DNA from: Saccharothrix ecbatanensis
GTDB taxonomy: Bacteria; Actinomycetota; Actinomycetes; Mycobacteriales; Pseudonocardiaceae
NCBI RefSeq assembly: GCF_014205015.1
Contig: NZ_JACHMO010000001.1
Span: 3,844,001 to 3,908,000, forward strand
Reading direction: 5' to 3'
DNA: 64,000 nt
Under the pieces are notes generated by a model. It did no database searches and was not told where the DNA came from. It saw only the letters and a list, made by a program, of their open reading frames with translations. This document shows positions 1 through 10,078 of this stretch, one piece after another. Position 1 is the first letter of the stretch. Each line of letters opens with the position of its first letter. The position numbers were made by a program, and so were the translations under genes.

Positions 1-110
1 CGGTGGCCGGTGCTCGCCCGTCGCCGATCTTCACCTATCCCCATTCAACGACGACAAGTTTAGGCTCGGCACCCGGTGGTTCCCGCTCGGTGCGCCTGGG
101 AGGTGTGGTG

Positions 111-2996
111 ATGCGTCGAAGTGGCGTGTCGTCGGAGTGGCACGGTCGTTGGTTCCGGACCAGCTCACCCGTCCTCATCGGGCGCCGCGAGCACCTGGCC
201 ACGCTGCGTGAGCTCGTCGTGCGCCACCCCGCCGTAGTCCTGGTGGAGGGCGAGGCGGGGGTGGGCAAGAGCAGATTGGTGTCCGAGTTGCTCGCCGGGG
301 ACCTCGGCGCGGTGCTGCCGTTGGTCGGGTATTGCCGGCAGGTCGGCGAGCCGTTCTTCTACGGCGCACTGCTGGAGGCGCTGCGGGACGCAGGGGCAAG
401 GCTGGCCGGGCAGCGGGAGCTGAATCCCGTGATCGGGGCTCTCGCCCCGCTGCTGCCCGAGATCGCCGCTCAGCTGCCCGCCCCGTTGCCACCGATCGGC
501 GACCCGTGGGCCGAGCGGCACCGGCTTTTCCGTGCCGTGCGGGAACTCCTGGCCGCGGTTGGTCCGGCGCTGCTCGTGGTCGAAGACCTGCACTGGGCCG
601 ACGACGGCACACGCCAGCTCCTGCGCTTCCTGGCCGAAGGACCGCCGGCCAACCTCAGCATGGTCCTCACCTACCGGCGCGAGGACCTGCCCGGCGGCAG
701 CCCGTTGGGCGCGGAGTTCCGGTCCGCCATCGGCGGCACCGTTGCGGTGCTGGAGATCGAACCGCTCGACGTCGACGGTGTGCGCCGCCTGACCGAGGCG
801 ATCCTGGGTGTGGAAGGGGTTTCGGCACAGTTCGCGGCCCACCTGCACGAGCGGACCGCGGGCATCCCGTTCGTGGTCGAGGAGACGCTGCGCGCCCTGC
901 GCGACCCGGAGGGCGCGGTGCACGCGGGCGGCGCGCGAGCCACGCGGCTGCTCGACGCCGTCAAGGTCCCCGTGCTGCTGCGCGACGCGATGGCCAATCG
1001 CCTCGCCACCCTGCCCGCCGCCGCCGTCCGGCTGGTCGAGGCGGCCGCAGTGCTCGGAGCCCCCGCGTCCGCCGCGTTGCTCGCCGAGGTCGGGGGCGTC
1101 CCGGCGAACCACACGAGGGCGGCGCTCACGCACGCCATGGACGGGCACGTCCTGCACGAGGTGGACGGGTTGCGGTACGGCTTCCGACACATGCTGGCCC
1201 GCCAGGCCGTCTACGACACGATCAGCGCTCCCGACCGTGCCGCCCTGCACGACCGCGCCGTCGACGCGCTGGAACACGTGGAGCCGAAACCACTGGTGCA
1301 GTTGGCCGGGCACAGCGAGCGCGCAGGCCGGACGGCGGACTGGTTGACCTACGGAGAGGCAGCGGCGGACCGGGCGATCGACTCCGGTGACGCGGCGACC
1401 GCGACCACGCTCCTCCAGCGGTTGCTCGCAGTGCCGGTGCTGCCCGCCAACGCGGTAGACCGGCTGGCGATCAAGCTCGGGCGCATCGCCAACACCGGGC
1501 TGGACCAGCGCGACCCGACGGAGACGCTGGAACGCCTGCTGGCGGACCCGCGGCTGGCCACGCCGGCGCGCGGCGAGGTGCGCCTGCAACGCGGTTTCCT
1601 GCTGCTCCGCCGGATCGGTCACATCCAGGAGGGGCGGGCCGAGCTGGAACGCGCGATCGACGAGTTGGAGAGCAGGCCGGACCTCGTCCCCCGCGCCGCC
1701 GCGGCACTCGCCATGCCGACCAACGGCATCGTCCCTCCCGACGTGTCGCGCCGGTCGCAGGATCTCGCCAAGGCACACCGGATGACCGCGACGGGCGAGC
1801 TGCGGATCTACCTGCTGGCCAGCGAAGTCGGGTCCGTCATGTACCACGGGCACATGGCATGGCTGGCCGAGGTGCCGGAACGCGCGGACACGCCCGGCGG
1901 CCGGCGACCCCTCGCCCGGCTCCGGTGCAACGTCGCCGATATCTGCGTGTGGCTCGGCCACCTCGACCTGGGCGCCCGGTTCCTGCGCAACGGATTGCGG
2001 CTCGCCACCGAGAGCGACGCGGCGTTCGTGACCAGCACCGGCAGGACCACCGAGGCGCGGCTCGACTGGATCACCGGCCGGTGGGAAGGCCTGGCCGAGC
2101 GGGCGAACACGTTCATCGAGGAATACCGCGACATCACCAGCATGACGTGTGAGCTGGAGTTGGTGCTCGGCTGGCTGGCCGCGACCCGTGGCGACTGGGC
2201 GGTGGCGGAGGAGCACTTCGGCCGGACCGGCTCCCACGACCCGTACGACGCGATCGTTCCCGTGGCGATCAGCGGCATCGCGGGCATGGCCTTGATCCTG
2301 CTGGAGCGGAAAGAGGCAGCCCAGGCAGCGGCAGAGGTCGACCGCGGACTGACCGCCGCGCGAAAGGCGAACGTCTGGCCCTGGATCGGCTTGCTGGCAC
2401 CGGTCGCGGTCGCCGCCTACTCCGCCACCGGACGGACCGCGGAAGCCGAACGGCTGGTCGAGGAGATCGCCCACGGCATCGCCGACCGCGACGCGCCCGC
2501 CGTGCTCGCCGACCTCGCGCAATGCCGAGGCGCACTGGCCGAGGCGCGGGGCGAACCCACCGAGGCCATCGATCACTTCCGGGAAGCCGCCGCGCGCTAC
2601 GAGGCGATGCCCGCGCCGTACTTCGCCGCCCTCGCGCGGCAACGGGAGGCGATGGTACTGGCGCCGTCCGATCCAGAGAAGGCCGTCGAGCTGCTCACCG
2701 AACTGGCGGCGTCCTTCGACGCGCTCGGTGCGTCGAAGGACGCCGCGCGCTGCCGTCACACGCTGCACACCCTCGGCAGTGTGAAACCCGCTCGGAGAGG
2801 ACGGCGCGGGTACGGCAACGACCTCTCGCCCCGGGAGGTCGAGATCGCGCGCATGGTCGCGGCCGGGCAGACCAACCGCGAGATCGCCAAGCACCTGTTC
2901 CTGTCCTCGCGGACGGTCGAGCAGCACGTGGCGCGACTGTTCCGCAAGCTCGGCATCAACTCGCGCGCCGAACTGCACGCCGACCGCCTCCACTGA
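111..2996 (+). CDS. LAL-type (large ATP-binding LuxR family) transcriptional regulator, copy 1
   Basis: Predicted 961-residue cytoplasmic regulator. The N-terminal AAA/STAND ATPase shows a Walker A motif GEAGVGKS near residues 47-54 and a Walker B-like LLVVEDLHWADD near residue 155. A long helical TPR-like middle follows. A C-terminal LuxR helix-turn-helix (about residues 900-955) carries SPREVEIARMVAAG and SRTVEQHVARLFRKLG. The ATG at 111 is chosen because GGGAGG lies 7 bases upstream and because the paralogue at 40033-42918 starts at the equivalent MRR and has exactly the same length. An upstream in-frame extension to the window edge has no support. LAL regulators usually respond to a small inducer and activate catabolic or antibiotic genes; the target here is not shown by the sequence. 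It converges on the subtilisin gene. Confidence 0.9.
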   Translation: MRRSGVSSEWHGRWFRTSSPVLIGRREHLATLRELVVRHPAVVLVEGEAGVGKSRLVSELLAGDLGAVLPLVGYCRQVGEPFFYGALLEALRDAGARLAGQRELNPVIGALAPLLPEIAAQLPAPLPPIGDPWAERHRLFRAVRELLAAVGPALLVVEDLHWADDGTRQLLRFLAEGPPANLSMVLTYRREDLPGGSPLGAEFRSAIGGTVAVLEIEPLDVDGVRRLTEAILGVEGVSAQFAAHLHERTAGIPFVVEETLRALRDPEGAVHAGGARATRLLDAVKVPVLLRDAMANRLATLPAAAVRLVEAAAVLGAPASAALLAEVGGVPANHTRAALTHAMDGHVLHEVDGLRYGFRHMLARQAVYDTISAPDRAALHDRAVDALEHVEPKPLVQLAGHSERAGRTADWLTYGEAAADRAIDSGDAATATTLLQRLLAVPVLPANAVDRLAIKLGRIANTGLDQRDPTETLERLLADPRLATPARGEVRLQRGFLLLRRIGHIQEGRAELERAIDELESRPDLVPRAAAALAMPTNGIVPPDVSRRSQDLAKAHRMTATGELRIYLLASEVGSVMYHGHMAWLAEVPERADTPGGRRPLARLRCNVADICVWLGHLDLGARFLRNGLRLATESDAAFVTSTGRTTEARLDWITGRWEGLAERANTFIEEYRDITSMTCELELVLGWLAATRGDWAVAEEHFGRTGSHDPYDAIVPVAISGIAGMALILLERKEAAQAAAEVDRGLTAARKANVWPWIGLLAPVAVAAYSATGRTAEAERLVEEIAHGIADRDAPAVLADLAQCRGALAEARGEPTEAIDHFREAAARYEAMPAPYFAALARQREAMVLAPSDPEKAVELLTELAASFDALGASKDAARCRHTLHTLGSVKPARRGRRGYGNDLSPREVEIARMVAAGQTNREIAKHLFLSSRTVEQHVARLFRKLGINSRAELHADRLH

Positions 2997-3024
2997 CGTC
3001 GCATCGGGGCATGGGGAGGTACCT

Positions 3025-4784
3025 CTAGAACGTCATCGGGATGCAGAAGGTCATGTACGGGGAGCCGTGGCACCGGATCTGCTTGCCGATGGTGCTCTTG
3101 TTGTCGAAGCTGTCGGTCACGGTGAGCTTGGCGGTGTAAACGATCGATTGCGGTCCACTCGGATAGGTGTGGCCGGTCTTCACACCGGCGGCGGTCTTGC
3201 CGTCACCGAAGTCCCACGCGTAGGAGACGATGTCGTCGTTGGGGTCGCTGGACGCGCTGCCGTCGAAGGAGCACACGTCCTTCTGGCAGGTCACGCTGAA
3301 CGACGCCCGCGGCGGCTGCGGACCCGCGAGAGCCCTCCTCGACGTGGTGGCGGTCTTGCCGCTGTTGTCGGTCACCGTCAGCTTCACGGTGTAGGTGCCG
3401 TTCTTGCTGTACTTGTGGGACGGCTTGACGCCGGTGCCGGTCGTGCCGTCACCGAACTCCCAGGCGTACGAGGAGATCGTGCCGTCCGGGTCCGACGAGC
3501 GCGACGCGTCGAAGGTGCAGTCCGGGGTCGTCTCGGAACAGGTCGACGTGAAGGACGCCAGCGGCGCGCCGGGATCGCGGGCGCCGAGGTCGTCCACGTA
3601 CAGCAGCCGGTTCGGCGAGTCCATCGGGTCGGAGATCACGTTGGTCGTCGCCGTGTCGAGCACCAGGGCGTTGACGTCGGCCACCGAGATGCCCGGCTCA
3701 GCGCTCGTCACCAGCACCACAGCGCCGGCCACGTGCGGGGTGGCCATCGACGTGCCGTTCCACGCGGCGGTCTTGCCGTCCTGGGTGATGGAGGTGACGT
3801 TGCTGCCCGGCGCGAACAGCTCGACGCATTCGCCCCAGTTGGACCCCTTGGTGCCCCACAGGCTGCGACGGTCCTCGCTGTCCGACGCGCCGACGGTCAG
3901 CACGCCCGGCGCGGAGGCCGGACTGACCTCACAGGCATCCTTTGCGTCGTTGCCCGCCGCGACGGCCCACGCGACACCCGCCTCGACCGATGCGGCCACG
4001 GCGTCGTTTACCGAGGTGCTCCGGCTGCCGCCGAGGCTCATATTGCCCACCGCGGCCTCCGGGGCGTTCTCGGTCACCCAGTCGACGGCCGCGATGACCT
4101 GGTCCCAGGAGCCACTGCCGCCGCAGTTCAACACCCGGACCGCGACCATGTCCACGTTCTTCGCGATGCCGTAGGTCTTGCTGCCGATCGTGCCGGCCAC
4201 GTGGGTGCCGTGACCGTGGCAGTCACTCGCGTCGCTGTCGTTGTCGATGAAGTCGTAACCGCTGGTCGCCCGACCCTCCAACTCGGGGTGGTCGAACGCG
4301 ATGCCCGTGTCGACCACGTAAGCCGTGACACCGGACCCGTCGTTCGGCGCCGCGTAGCTGTCGTCCAACGGCAAGTCACGCTGGTCGACGCGGTCCAGAC
4401 CCCACGTCTCCGACGTGCGCACCACCCCGTTCCGCTCGACGTAGCGCACCGCCGGGTCCGCGGCGAGCCGCTTCGCCTGCCGCTCGCTCATCCGCACCGA
4501 GAACCCCGCAACGCCGACGAGTACACGTGCGCGACCTCGCCACCGTACTGACCGGCCAGGTCGGTGGCCCTCGCCGAGACCGCCGCCTGAACGCTCACCG
4601 CCGACGACGGCGCGCTGTCCAAGGCCACGATGTAGCTGCCTTCGACGGCGTCCTGGGCACCCGCGCCCAAGATATGACCCTCAGCCGCCTCTGCGACACT
4701 GACGACGTTCAACGTCAGCGCGATGGACGCGAGGCCGGCACACAGACCGGCCATGAGCGTTCCTCGCCCTTGTGATGTGGACAT
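3025..4784 (-). pseudogene. Secreted S8 (subtilisin-like) serine protease with two PKD domains, frameshifted
   Basis: The ATG at 4784 opens a signal peptide (hydrophobic AGLCAGLASIALTLNVVSVAEA) and an I9-type propeptide containing SYIVALDSAP. The reading frame then breaks in a C-run at 4504-4507 (G-run on the coding strand). One extra G there would join ...YSSALRG to FSVRMSERQAKRLAADPAV in the next frame. That frame continues as a normal S8 domain with the catalytic triad in VVDTG (Asp), HGHGTHVAG (His) and NGTSMATPHVAG (Ser), plus the oxyanion-hole Asn in AAGND. Two PKD repeats follow, each with YAWEFGDG or YAWDFGDG. If the shift is real, the product ends inside the propeptide. A base-call error in the homopolymer is equally possible. 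GAGGAG lies 11 bases upstream of the start. Confidence 0.85.
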
Positions 4785-5747
4785 GTTTGATCGAACTCCT
4801 CGGTCGTAGCAGGGAAACGACTGCAACCGGCACCGTCGCGGCAGGGTGACGTGCCCTTGACGGCTTCGTGTGCTGCCCGACGTTCCGTCAGGCAGCACAC
4901 GCGGTCCACTGCACCGCAGCGCCACGCCACGTCAGGCGGGCGCCGGCCGGCAACACCCCCACACCTCGTCGGGGACATCGCCGACCCACCAAGAATCAGG
5001 CATAAACGCCGAACAAACAATCAGTATTAGAGTTCGTGCGTATATGCAATTATTGTTTCAGTAACCCAATTGGCCGATCAAGCCGGACACCGGATACCCG
5101 GACGACCAATAAAACAGATTACGTCACCAGTGTTGGATTATCACATCACGGACGCGCCACATGGCTGTAACCCTGGGGTGACCATGGCGGCGGCCTATCG
5201 GTCCAGGCGTGATGCCCGGGCACGTGCGGTTTGTGCCCGCTGCCTTGGCGCCGAGGCAGAGCACGCTCGCCGAGATGGTGCGCGAGGTGCTCGATAGTGC
5301 CGCCGGTCCACAGGTCGGTCAGGGAGAACGAATCCCCGGACAGACCGATCTACGCCGCGGTGGTGGATATGGTTGCCGTGCTGTCACGGCGGTTGAACAG
5401 TTGACGTCGACAACGTTGCCCAGTCCCGACATCACCTGCCAATCAGGCCACCACGTTCATCGACTCATCGACGGCCTCGGGACCGAACCGCTTCTCCTCC
5501 GACTCGGCGTGGAAAGCAGTGCCCAGCGACCACGCTCGCGATCCGATTTCGTCGAGCACGGTCTGGTGCGGCCGTTGCCACAATGCCGCCATGGTCCAGT
5601 CGACGGACCGCCGGTGCACGGTCGGCACAGTCACCCCGAACTACGGCGGCAAGCCCCCAATTGCCGATCTGGACGCGACGGACAGGCAGGCACACTGCTC
5701 AGTGCGCCCGCCCGCTGTGCCACGCCCGCCGCGCGATGTTCGGGCCG
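4785..5747. other. 963-bp stretch without a recognisable gene
   Basis: Upstream of the subtilisin gene. The part around 5000-5170 is conspicuously AT-rich for this genome and contains AAACAAT ... ATTGTTT as a loose inverted repeat near 5020-5060, so it may hold a promoter. Several small reading frames exist between 5200 and 5750 on both strands (for example a 63-codon frame at 5443-5634 minus), but none has a family signature, good codon pattern or ribosome binding site. It may contain remains of an old gene. Confidence 0.4.
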
Positions 5748-8093
5748 CTACTTCCGCACGCCGGTCGCGCTGAACTCCTGTACGCCGATCCTTCCGTTTT
5801 GGTTGCTGTTGCGTACGTAGAGCCGGATGTTGGTGGTGGCGACGTCGGCCGGCGGCCGGTAGACAACCGGCGCCGCCGTGTTGATCGCCTGGTAGGGCAT
5901 GATGTCGATCCAGGCGTCCTGGCTGGCGCTCCACCGCTGCACCTTCCAGTGGGTGGTCATCCAGGTGCAGCAGTTGTCCTGCTGGAGCGTGAAGGCGAAC
6001 CGCTTGTAGTCGGCGCCGAGATCGAACTGCACCCAGGACTCGTTGACGTTGGAGCCGGCCTCGCCGGTCTCGGTGACACCGTCCCAGAGCTTGCCGAGGC
6101 CGCTGTCCCAGGCACTGCGCTGCGACACGGTGGAGTGGTCGGCCAGATTCTCCCTCGGCACCTTCCACCGCAGCCCGGCGTAGCCCGGTTCCAGGCCCGC
6201 CTCTTTCATGATGGTCTGCGCCTCGGCCGGCCACGCACCGTCTGTCACCACGTGTGGTTTCCCGTCACCGTCGTAGATTGCCCCGCTGAGCCGGTTGTCG
6301 GCGAAGTCGGTGTAGTTGTGCGAGGAGTACACCGACAAGGGATCACGGTAACGCGGGGAGAAGTCGAACCGCCCGCTCAGCCCGACGTTGTAGTCCCAGC
6401 GGGTCTGGTGACTCTGGTTGTCGCTGTAGTAGTTCGAGACCGACGTCGTGTGGTGCGTGTAGTTGTGGCTGATCACGCTGCCCGGCCACGTCCCGAACGT
6501 GTAGATGGCCCCCGAGTCGTGCACCCCCCAGGACACCTTGGACGTGGCGTTGTACACCTCGTTGTGGCTGATCGTCGTCTTGCCGATCCCGTCCACCTCG
6601 TCGAGGAGGCTGTACTCCTCCGCCTTGCGCTGATGGACGCCCATGTACGCGGTGTCGTAGACGAGGTTGTGGGTGACCGCCACGTTGTACGTGTTCATCA
6701 GGCTGATCCCGGTTGCCGGGAAGAAGTCGTCACCGGTGTCGGTCACGACGTTGTTGCTGATCGTCACGTTCCTGGTGCGCTCGGAGTCGTCGACGTGCAC
6801 GTCCATCCACCGGCCGGCGATGACCCCGGCGGCGGTCAGGTTGTAGAAGAGGTTGCCGGTGACGGTGACGTCCTCGGCTCCGGTCAGCAGCTGCAGTCCG
6901 CCGCTGCCCATCTTGCGCACGGTGTTGTTGGTGAAGGTGATGCCCTTGGTGTTGGTCAGCTTGATCTGACCGGGCACCTCGCCGCCGTAGCCGTCGTAGT
7001 TCGGATCTTCGAATGGGTCGTCCGCGTACTGCGCCTCGGCTTGGGTGCCGCCGATGAACCGGTCGCGCGGCAGCAGCCAGTTTCCGTGCTCGAACGTGAT
7101 GCCGTCGAACGCGATCGCACTCGCCTTCGCGGACGGGCTGGACCCGGCCACGTTCACCAGCGTCTCCACCACTGGCACGTACGCCCCGGCCTGGTCGACG
7201 TCCTCTCCCGGCCGCGGGTAGTAGTACAGCTTGTTCGTCTCCCGGTTCAGGTACCACTCGCCGGGGGAGTCCAGCTCCTCGAACGCGTTGAGCACGTAGA
7301 ACGTGTGGTTGTAGTTCAGCGAGGAGCCGTCGTCGCGGTTCAGCCGCGCCTGGAAGTGCGGCTGCGCCAGGCGCACCCGCTTGTCGGCGCCGCTCGCGCT
7401 GATGTCGACGACCGGGAAGTAGTCGATCTTGAAGCCGACCGCGACGTGCAGCAGCCGAATGTCGCTGACGTTGGTGTACGCCGGAATCCCGGCCGCCGGG
7501 AACTCCACGCCGTCGTAGGAGCGGGCCGGTCGGTCCGGGTTGGCCGGCGGGTTGGGGATCGACGCCTCGTCGAAGAAGCCGGTGCCCACGATGCCCTTGC
7601 CCATCGCCAGCTGAGCCCGCCGGCCGCCGACGTAGAGCTGCCGGAAGTAGTCGGCGTAGCCCGCCGACTCCGGCACGTCGGCCACGACGTAAGGCCGGTC
7701 GGCTACCTGGTTCCAGTCTCCGACGGCCTTACCGCCGTCGATGATGGGTGTCTCACGCGGAAACGCCCGGTAGACGACCTTGAACCCATTGGAACCCGAG
7801 TCCGCCTCGGACAGGGTGAAGGTCGCTGTCCGAGTGTGCCGACCCCCGCGCAGACAGACGCCTAGGTCGGCCTGCATGTCCTTGTTGAGCCCGTTCAGCC
7901 GGATGTGGTCCCGCGCCCGCTCCAAGGTCGCCCAGGCGCTATTTGGTGAGGTTCCGTCGTTGTCGTCGCTGCCCGACGCGGAGACGTACAAGGTGCACGG
8001 TTCTGCCGCGTGCGCCGGTCCGACGGACACCAGGCCCGCTGCTAGCACGACTCCGGCGACGGCCGCCACGGCTGCTCGCCTACTTGTGTCCAT
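5748..8093 (-). CDS. Secreted right-handed beta-helix glycosidase (GH141-like) with C-terminal discoidin-like domain
   Basis: Predicted 781-residue exported enzyme. A signal peptide ends near residue 29 (GPAHA-A). The mature N-terminus LYVSASGSDDNDGTSP and the segment DSGSNGFKVVYRAFPRETP match the start of the parallel beta-helix proteins grouped in GH141, whose characterised members include an alpha-L-fucosidase and a xylanase. The middle has many Asn-rich helix turns such as ISNNVVTDTGDD. The last about 140 residues (WVQFDLGADYKRFAF ... IRLYVRNS) look like a galactose-binding/discoidin fold. AAGGAG lies 9 bases before the ATG. It is the last gene of a minus-strand operon that begins with an enolase-superfamily enzyme and a sugar transporter, so its product is probably imported by that transporter. 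The exact substrate is unknown, and a pectate-lyase-like role is the alternative. Confidence 0.75.
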   Translation of the reverse strand: MDTSRRAAVAAVAGVVLAAGLVSVGPAHAAEPCTLYVSASGSDDNDGTSPNSAWATLERARDHIRLNGLNKDMQADLGVCLRGGRHTRTATFTLSEADSGSNGFKVVYRAFPRETPIIDGGKAVGDWNQVADRPYVVADVPESAGYADYFRQLYVGGRRAQLAMGKGIVGTGFFDEASIPNPPANPDRPARSYDGVEFPAAGIPAYTNVSDIRLLHVAVGFKIDYFPVVDISASGADKRVRLAQPHFQARLNRDDGSSLNYNHTFYVLNAFEELDSPGEWYLNRETNKLYYYPRPGEDVDQAGAYVPVVETLVNVAGSSPSAKASAIAFDGITFEHGNWLLPRDRFIGGTQAEAQYADDPFEDPNYDGYGGEVPGQIKLTNTKGITFTNNTVRKMGSGGLQLLTGAEDVTVTGNLFYNLTAAGVIAGRWMDVHVDDSERTRNVTISNNVVTDTGDDFFPATGISLMNTYNVAVTHNLVYDTAYMGVHQRKAEEYSLLDEVDGIGKTTISHNEVYNATSKVSWGVHDSGAIYTFGTWPGSVISHNYTHHTTSVSNYYSDNQSHQTRWDYNVGLSGRFDFSPRYRDPLSVYSSHNYTDFADNRLSGAIYDGDGKPHVVTDGAWPAEAQTIMKEAGLEPGYAGLRWKVPRENLADHSTVSQRSAWDSGLGKLWDGVTETGEAGSNVNESWVQFDLGADYKRFAFTLQQDNCCTWMTTHWKVQRWSASQDAWIDIMPYQAINTAAPVVYRPPADVATTNIRLYVRNSNQNGRIGVQEFSATGVRK

Positions 8094-8219
8094 TGCATTC
8101 CACTCCTTGCTCGGTGGGTTGCGTTTGCGGAGGGAGGTGACCCGGATGGAACTCGGCGATTGCCTGGCGAGGATGTCGGGCCGTGCGCGTGATCGCCGTC
8201 GCTCGTGCGATCCGAACGG

Positions 8220-9134
8220 CTACCCCTTCGTCGCCCCGGCTGTCATGCCCGAGACCAGTGCGCGCTGGGAGAAGAGGAAGACGATCAGGACCGGGATGCT
8301 GGTGAGCACGGCAGCCAGCGCCAGCTCGGGCCGGAGGATCTCCGAGATGCCGCTCGACGAGTTGAACATCGGAGAGGCGGTCAACAACGTGTTCAGCCCG
8401 ACTTGGGCGGGATACTGCTCGCTGTCTGGCAGCATCACGAACGGCAGGAAGAAGTTGTTCCAGCTGTGCACGAAGCTGAAGAAGGCGACCAGAGCGACCA
8501 CCGGCCGGGCCAGGGGCAGCGCGATCCGCCGGAAGACCATCCACTCGCTCGCGCCGTCCATGCGGGCCGCGTCCAGCAGGTCGCCGGAGACGGTGGTGGC
8601 GTAGTAGATGTAGGTCAGGTACACCCCGAACGGGAAGAACGAGAGCGGCAGGATGACGCTCAACCGAGAGCCGGCCAGGCCGAGCGCGTCCATCTCGAGG
8701 TACAGCGGCAGCACCAGGGTGGCGTTGGGCATCAGCATCACCATCAGGGTGGCCGTCAACAGCACGACCCTCCCTCGAAACCGGGCTGTCGCCAGCGCGT
8801 AGCCGGCGGGCACAGCGGTGACCAGCGTGATGGCGAGCGCCGAGAACGAGTACAGCGCCGAATTGCTTACCCAGGTGACGATCGCGTGCGACTGGAAGTC
8901 GTACAGGTGCTGCCAGCCGGCCACGAGGTCGTCCAGCGAGCCGAAGGTCAACGGAGCACCGTGCACGATTCCCGCGTCGCTCCGGGTCGGGGCGAGCAGC
9001 ATCCAGGCGATCGGCAGGGCGAAGAAGCACAGGAAGACGCCGACGACCATCACCCAGGCGACGCGGGCGGCCAGTGACGTGGCTCTTGCCCGGTTCCGGC
9101 CGGAGACCCGGCTCGCGATCGACGGATTGGTCAC
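8220..9134 (-). CDS. Carbohydrate ABC transporter permease, MalG type (CUT1)
   Basis: 304-residue inner-membrane permease with six predicted transmembrane segments. The first lies at about residues 24-46 (VAWVMVVGVFLCFFALPIAWMLL). The ATPase-docking EAA loop reads DAARMDGASEWMVFRRIALPL. The C-terminus GMTAGATKG is typical of MalG-type proteins. Its start overlaps the stop of the MalF-type gene by 4 bases, so the pair is translationally coupled. No ATPase gene lies in the operon; actinomycete CUT1 importers usually share an MsiK-type ATPase encoded elsewhere. Confidence 0.9.
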   Translation of the reverse strand: MTNPSIASRVSGRNRARATSLAARVAWVMVVGVFLCFFALPIAWMLLAPTRSDAGIVHGAPLTFGSLDDLVAGWQHLYDFQSHAIVTWVSNSALYSFSALAITLVTAVPAGYALATARFRGRVVLLTATLMVMLMPNATLVLPLYLEMDALGLAGSRLSVILPLSFFPFGVYLTYIYYATTVSGDLLDAARMDGASEWMVFRRIALPLARPVVALVAFFSFVHSWNNFFLPFVMLPDSEQYPAQVGLNTLLTASPMFNSSSGISEILRPELALAAVLTSIPVLIVFLFSQRALVSGMTAGATKG

Positions 9135-10075
9135 GAGTGGCCCCTCTCGAACAGCCCGGCCTTGAACACGGCGGCTGCGGCGCAGCCGAGGCTCAGCACG
9201 AGCAGGACGATCGCGATGGCCGCCGCGCCGTTGAAGTCGGCGGCGACGAACGCGTACTGGTAGCTGAGTTGGTTGGGCGACCAGTCATCGGGCACCTGCC
9301 CGAAGCTTGCCGTGCCCACGAGTTGCGGTTCGACGAACAGTTGGGCCCCGCCGGCGAAGGCGAGGATCAACATGTACGCGATCCACTTGCGCAACATCGG
9401 GAGCTGTATCCGAAGTGCGATCTGCACAGCGCCGGCCCCGTCGATCCGGGCCGCCTCGATGACCTCGTTCGGGATACCGTTGAGCGCGCCGTACATGATG
9501 ACGATCCAGCTTCCGGCGCCCGTCCAGAAGGCGATGATCGTGAAGATCACCGGCAGGTTCTCCGGCACCATGACCTGCGCCGCGCTGTTCCAGCCGACTG
9601 CCCGCAGCAGCGGACCGATCGGACTCGCGACCGGGTCGAGCAGGATCAGCCAGATCAGAACGCTCGACGCTCCGGCGAAAGCGCCCGGTAGGTAGCAGAT
9701 GAACCGGACCACCGCGCTCGTCCGCTTCAGTCGGCCGTGCAGCATCAGGGCCAGGGTCACCACCAGCACCATCAGGCTGACGAGCCACAGTGTCACGTAG
9801 AGTCCGATGTGGGCGAATGCCGAGCCGAACCGGTAGTCGGCGAACACCCGGGTGAAGTTGCCCAGGCCCACCAACTGCCCGCTGGAGTTGGTCATCGACA
9901 GCCACAGGGCATAGGCCACCGGCACCACGCCGAACATCAGCAGGAGAATCGTGTAGCCAGCCACGAAGAAGTAGGCGACACGGCCGGTGCCGACACGCCG
10001 TCCGCGAGGCTTCGTCGCCCGGATACCGGGCCGGCTCGCGCCGACCCGCGCCTGGGGAGTTCCGGTCGTAACCAT
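9131..10075 (-). CDS. Carbohydrate ABC transporter permease, MalF type (CUT1)
   Basis: 314-residue membrane protein partnering the MalG-type gene downstream. A basic N-terminus of about 30 residues precedes the first membrane segment (VAYFFVAGYTILLLMFGVVPVAYAL). The EAA loop reads EAARIDGAGAVQIALRIQLPML. It lies 3 bases after the stop of the binding-protein gene and overlaps the next gene by 4 bases, so the three form one transport unit. The substrate is probably an oligosaccharide released by the beta-helix enzyme encoded at the end of the operon; this is inference from position. Confidence 0.9.
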   Translation of the reverse strand: MVTTGTPQARVGASRPGIRATKPRGRRVGTGRVAYFFVAGYTILLLMFGVVPVAYALWLSMTNSSGQLVGLGNFTRVFADYRFGSAFAHIGLYVTLWLVSLMVLVVTLALMLHGRLKRTSAVVRFICYLPGAFAGASSVLIWLILLDPVASPIGPLLRAVGWNSAAQVMVPENLPVIFTIIAFWTGAGSWIVIMYGALNGIPNEVIEAARIDGAGAVQIALRIQLPMLRKWIAYMLILAFAGGAQLFVEPQLVGTASFGQVPDDWSPNQLSYQYAFVAADFNGAAAIAIVLLVLSLGCAAAAVFKAGLFERGHS

Positions 10076-10078
10076 CGA

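Noticed and set aside
165..2993. A 942-codon open frame on the minus strand opposite the first LAL regulator
   Set aside because: It is a GC-bias shadow: the plus strand encodes clear ATPase and LuxR domains, and the minus-strand translation has no family features.
5209..5820. A 203-codon open frame on the plus strand in the gap before the first beta-helix gene
   Set aside because: It runs into the 3' end of the opposite gene, has no ribosome binding site and no recognisable domain.
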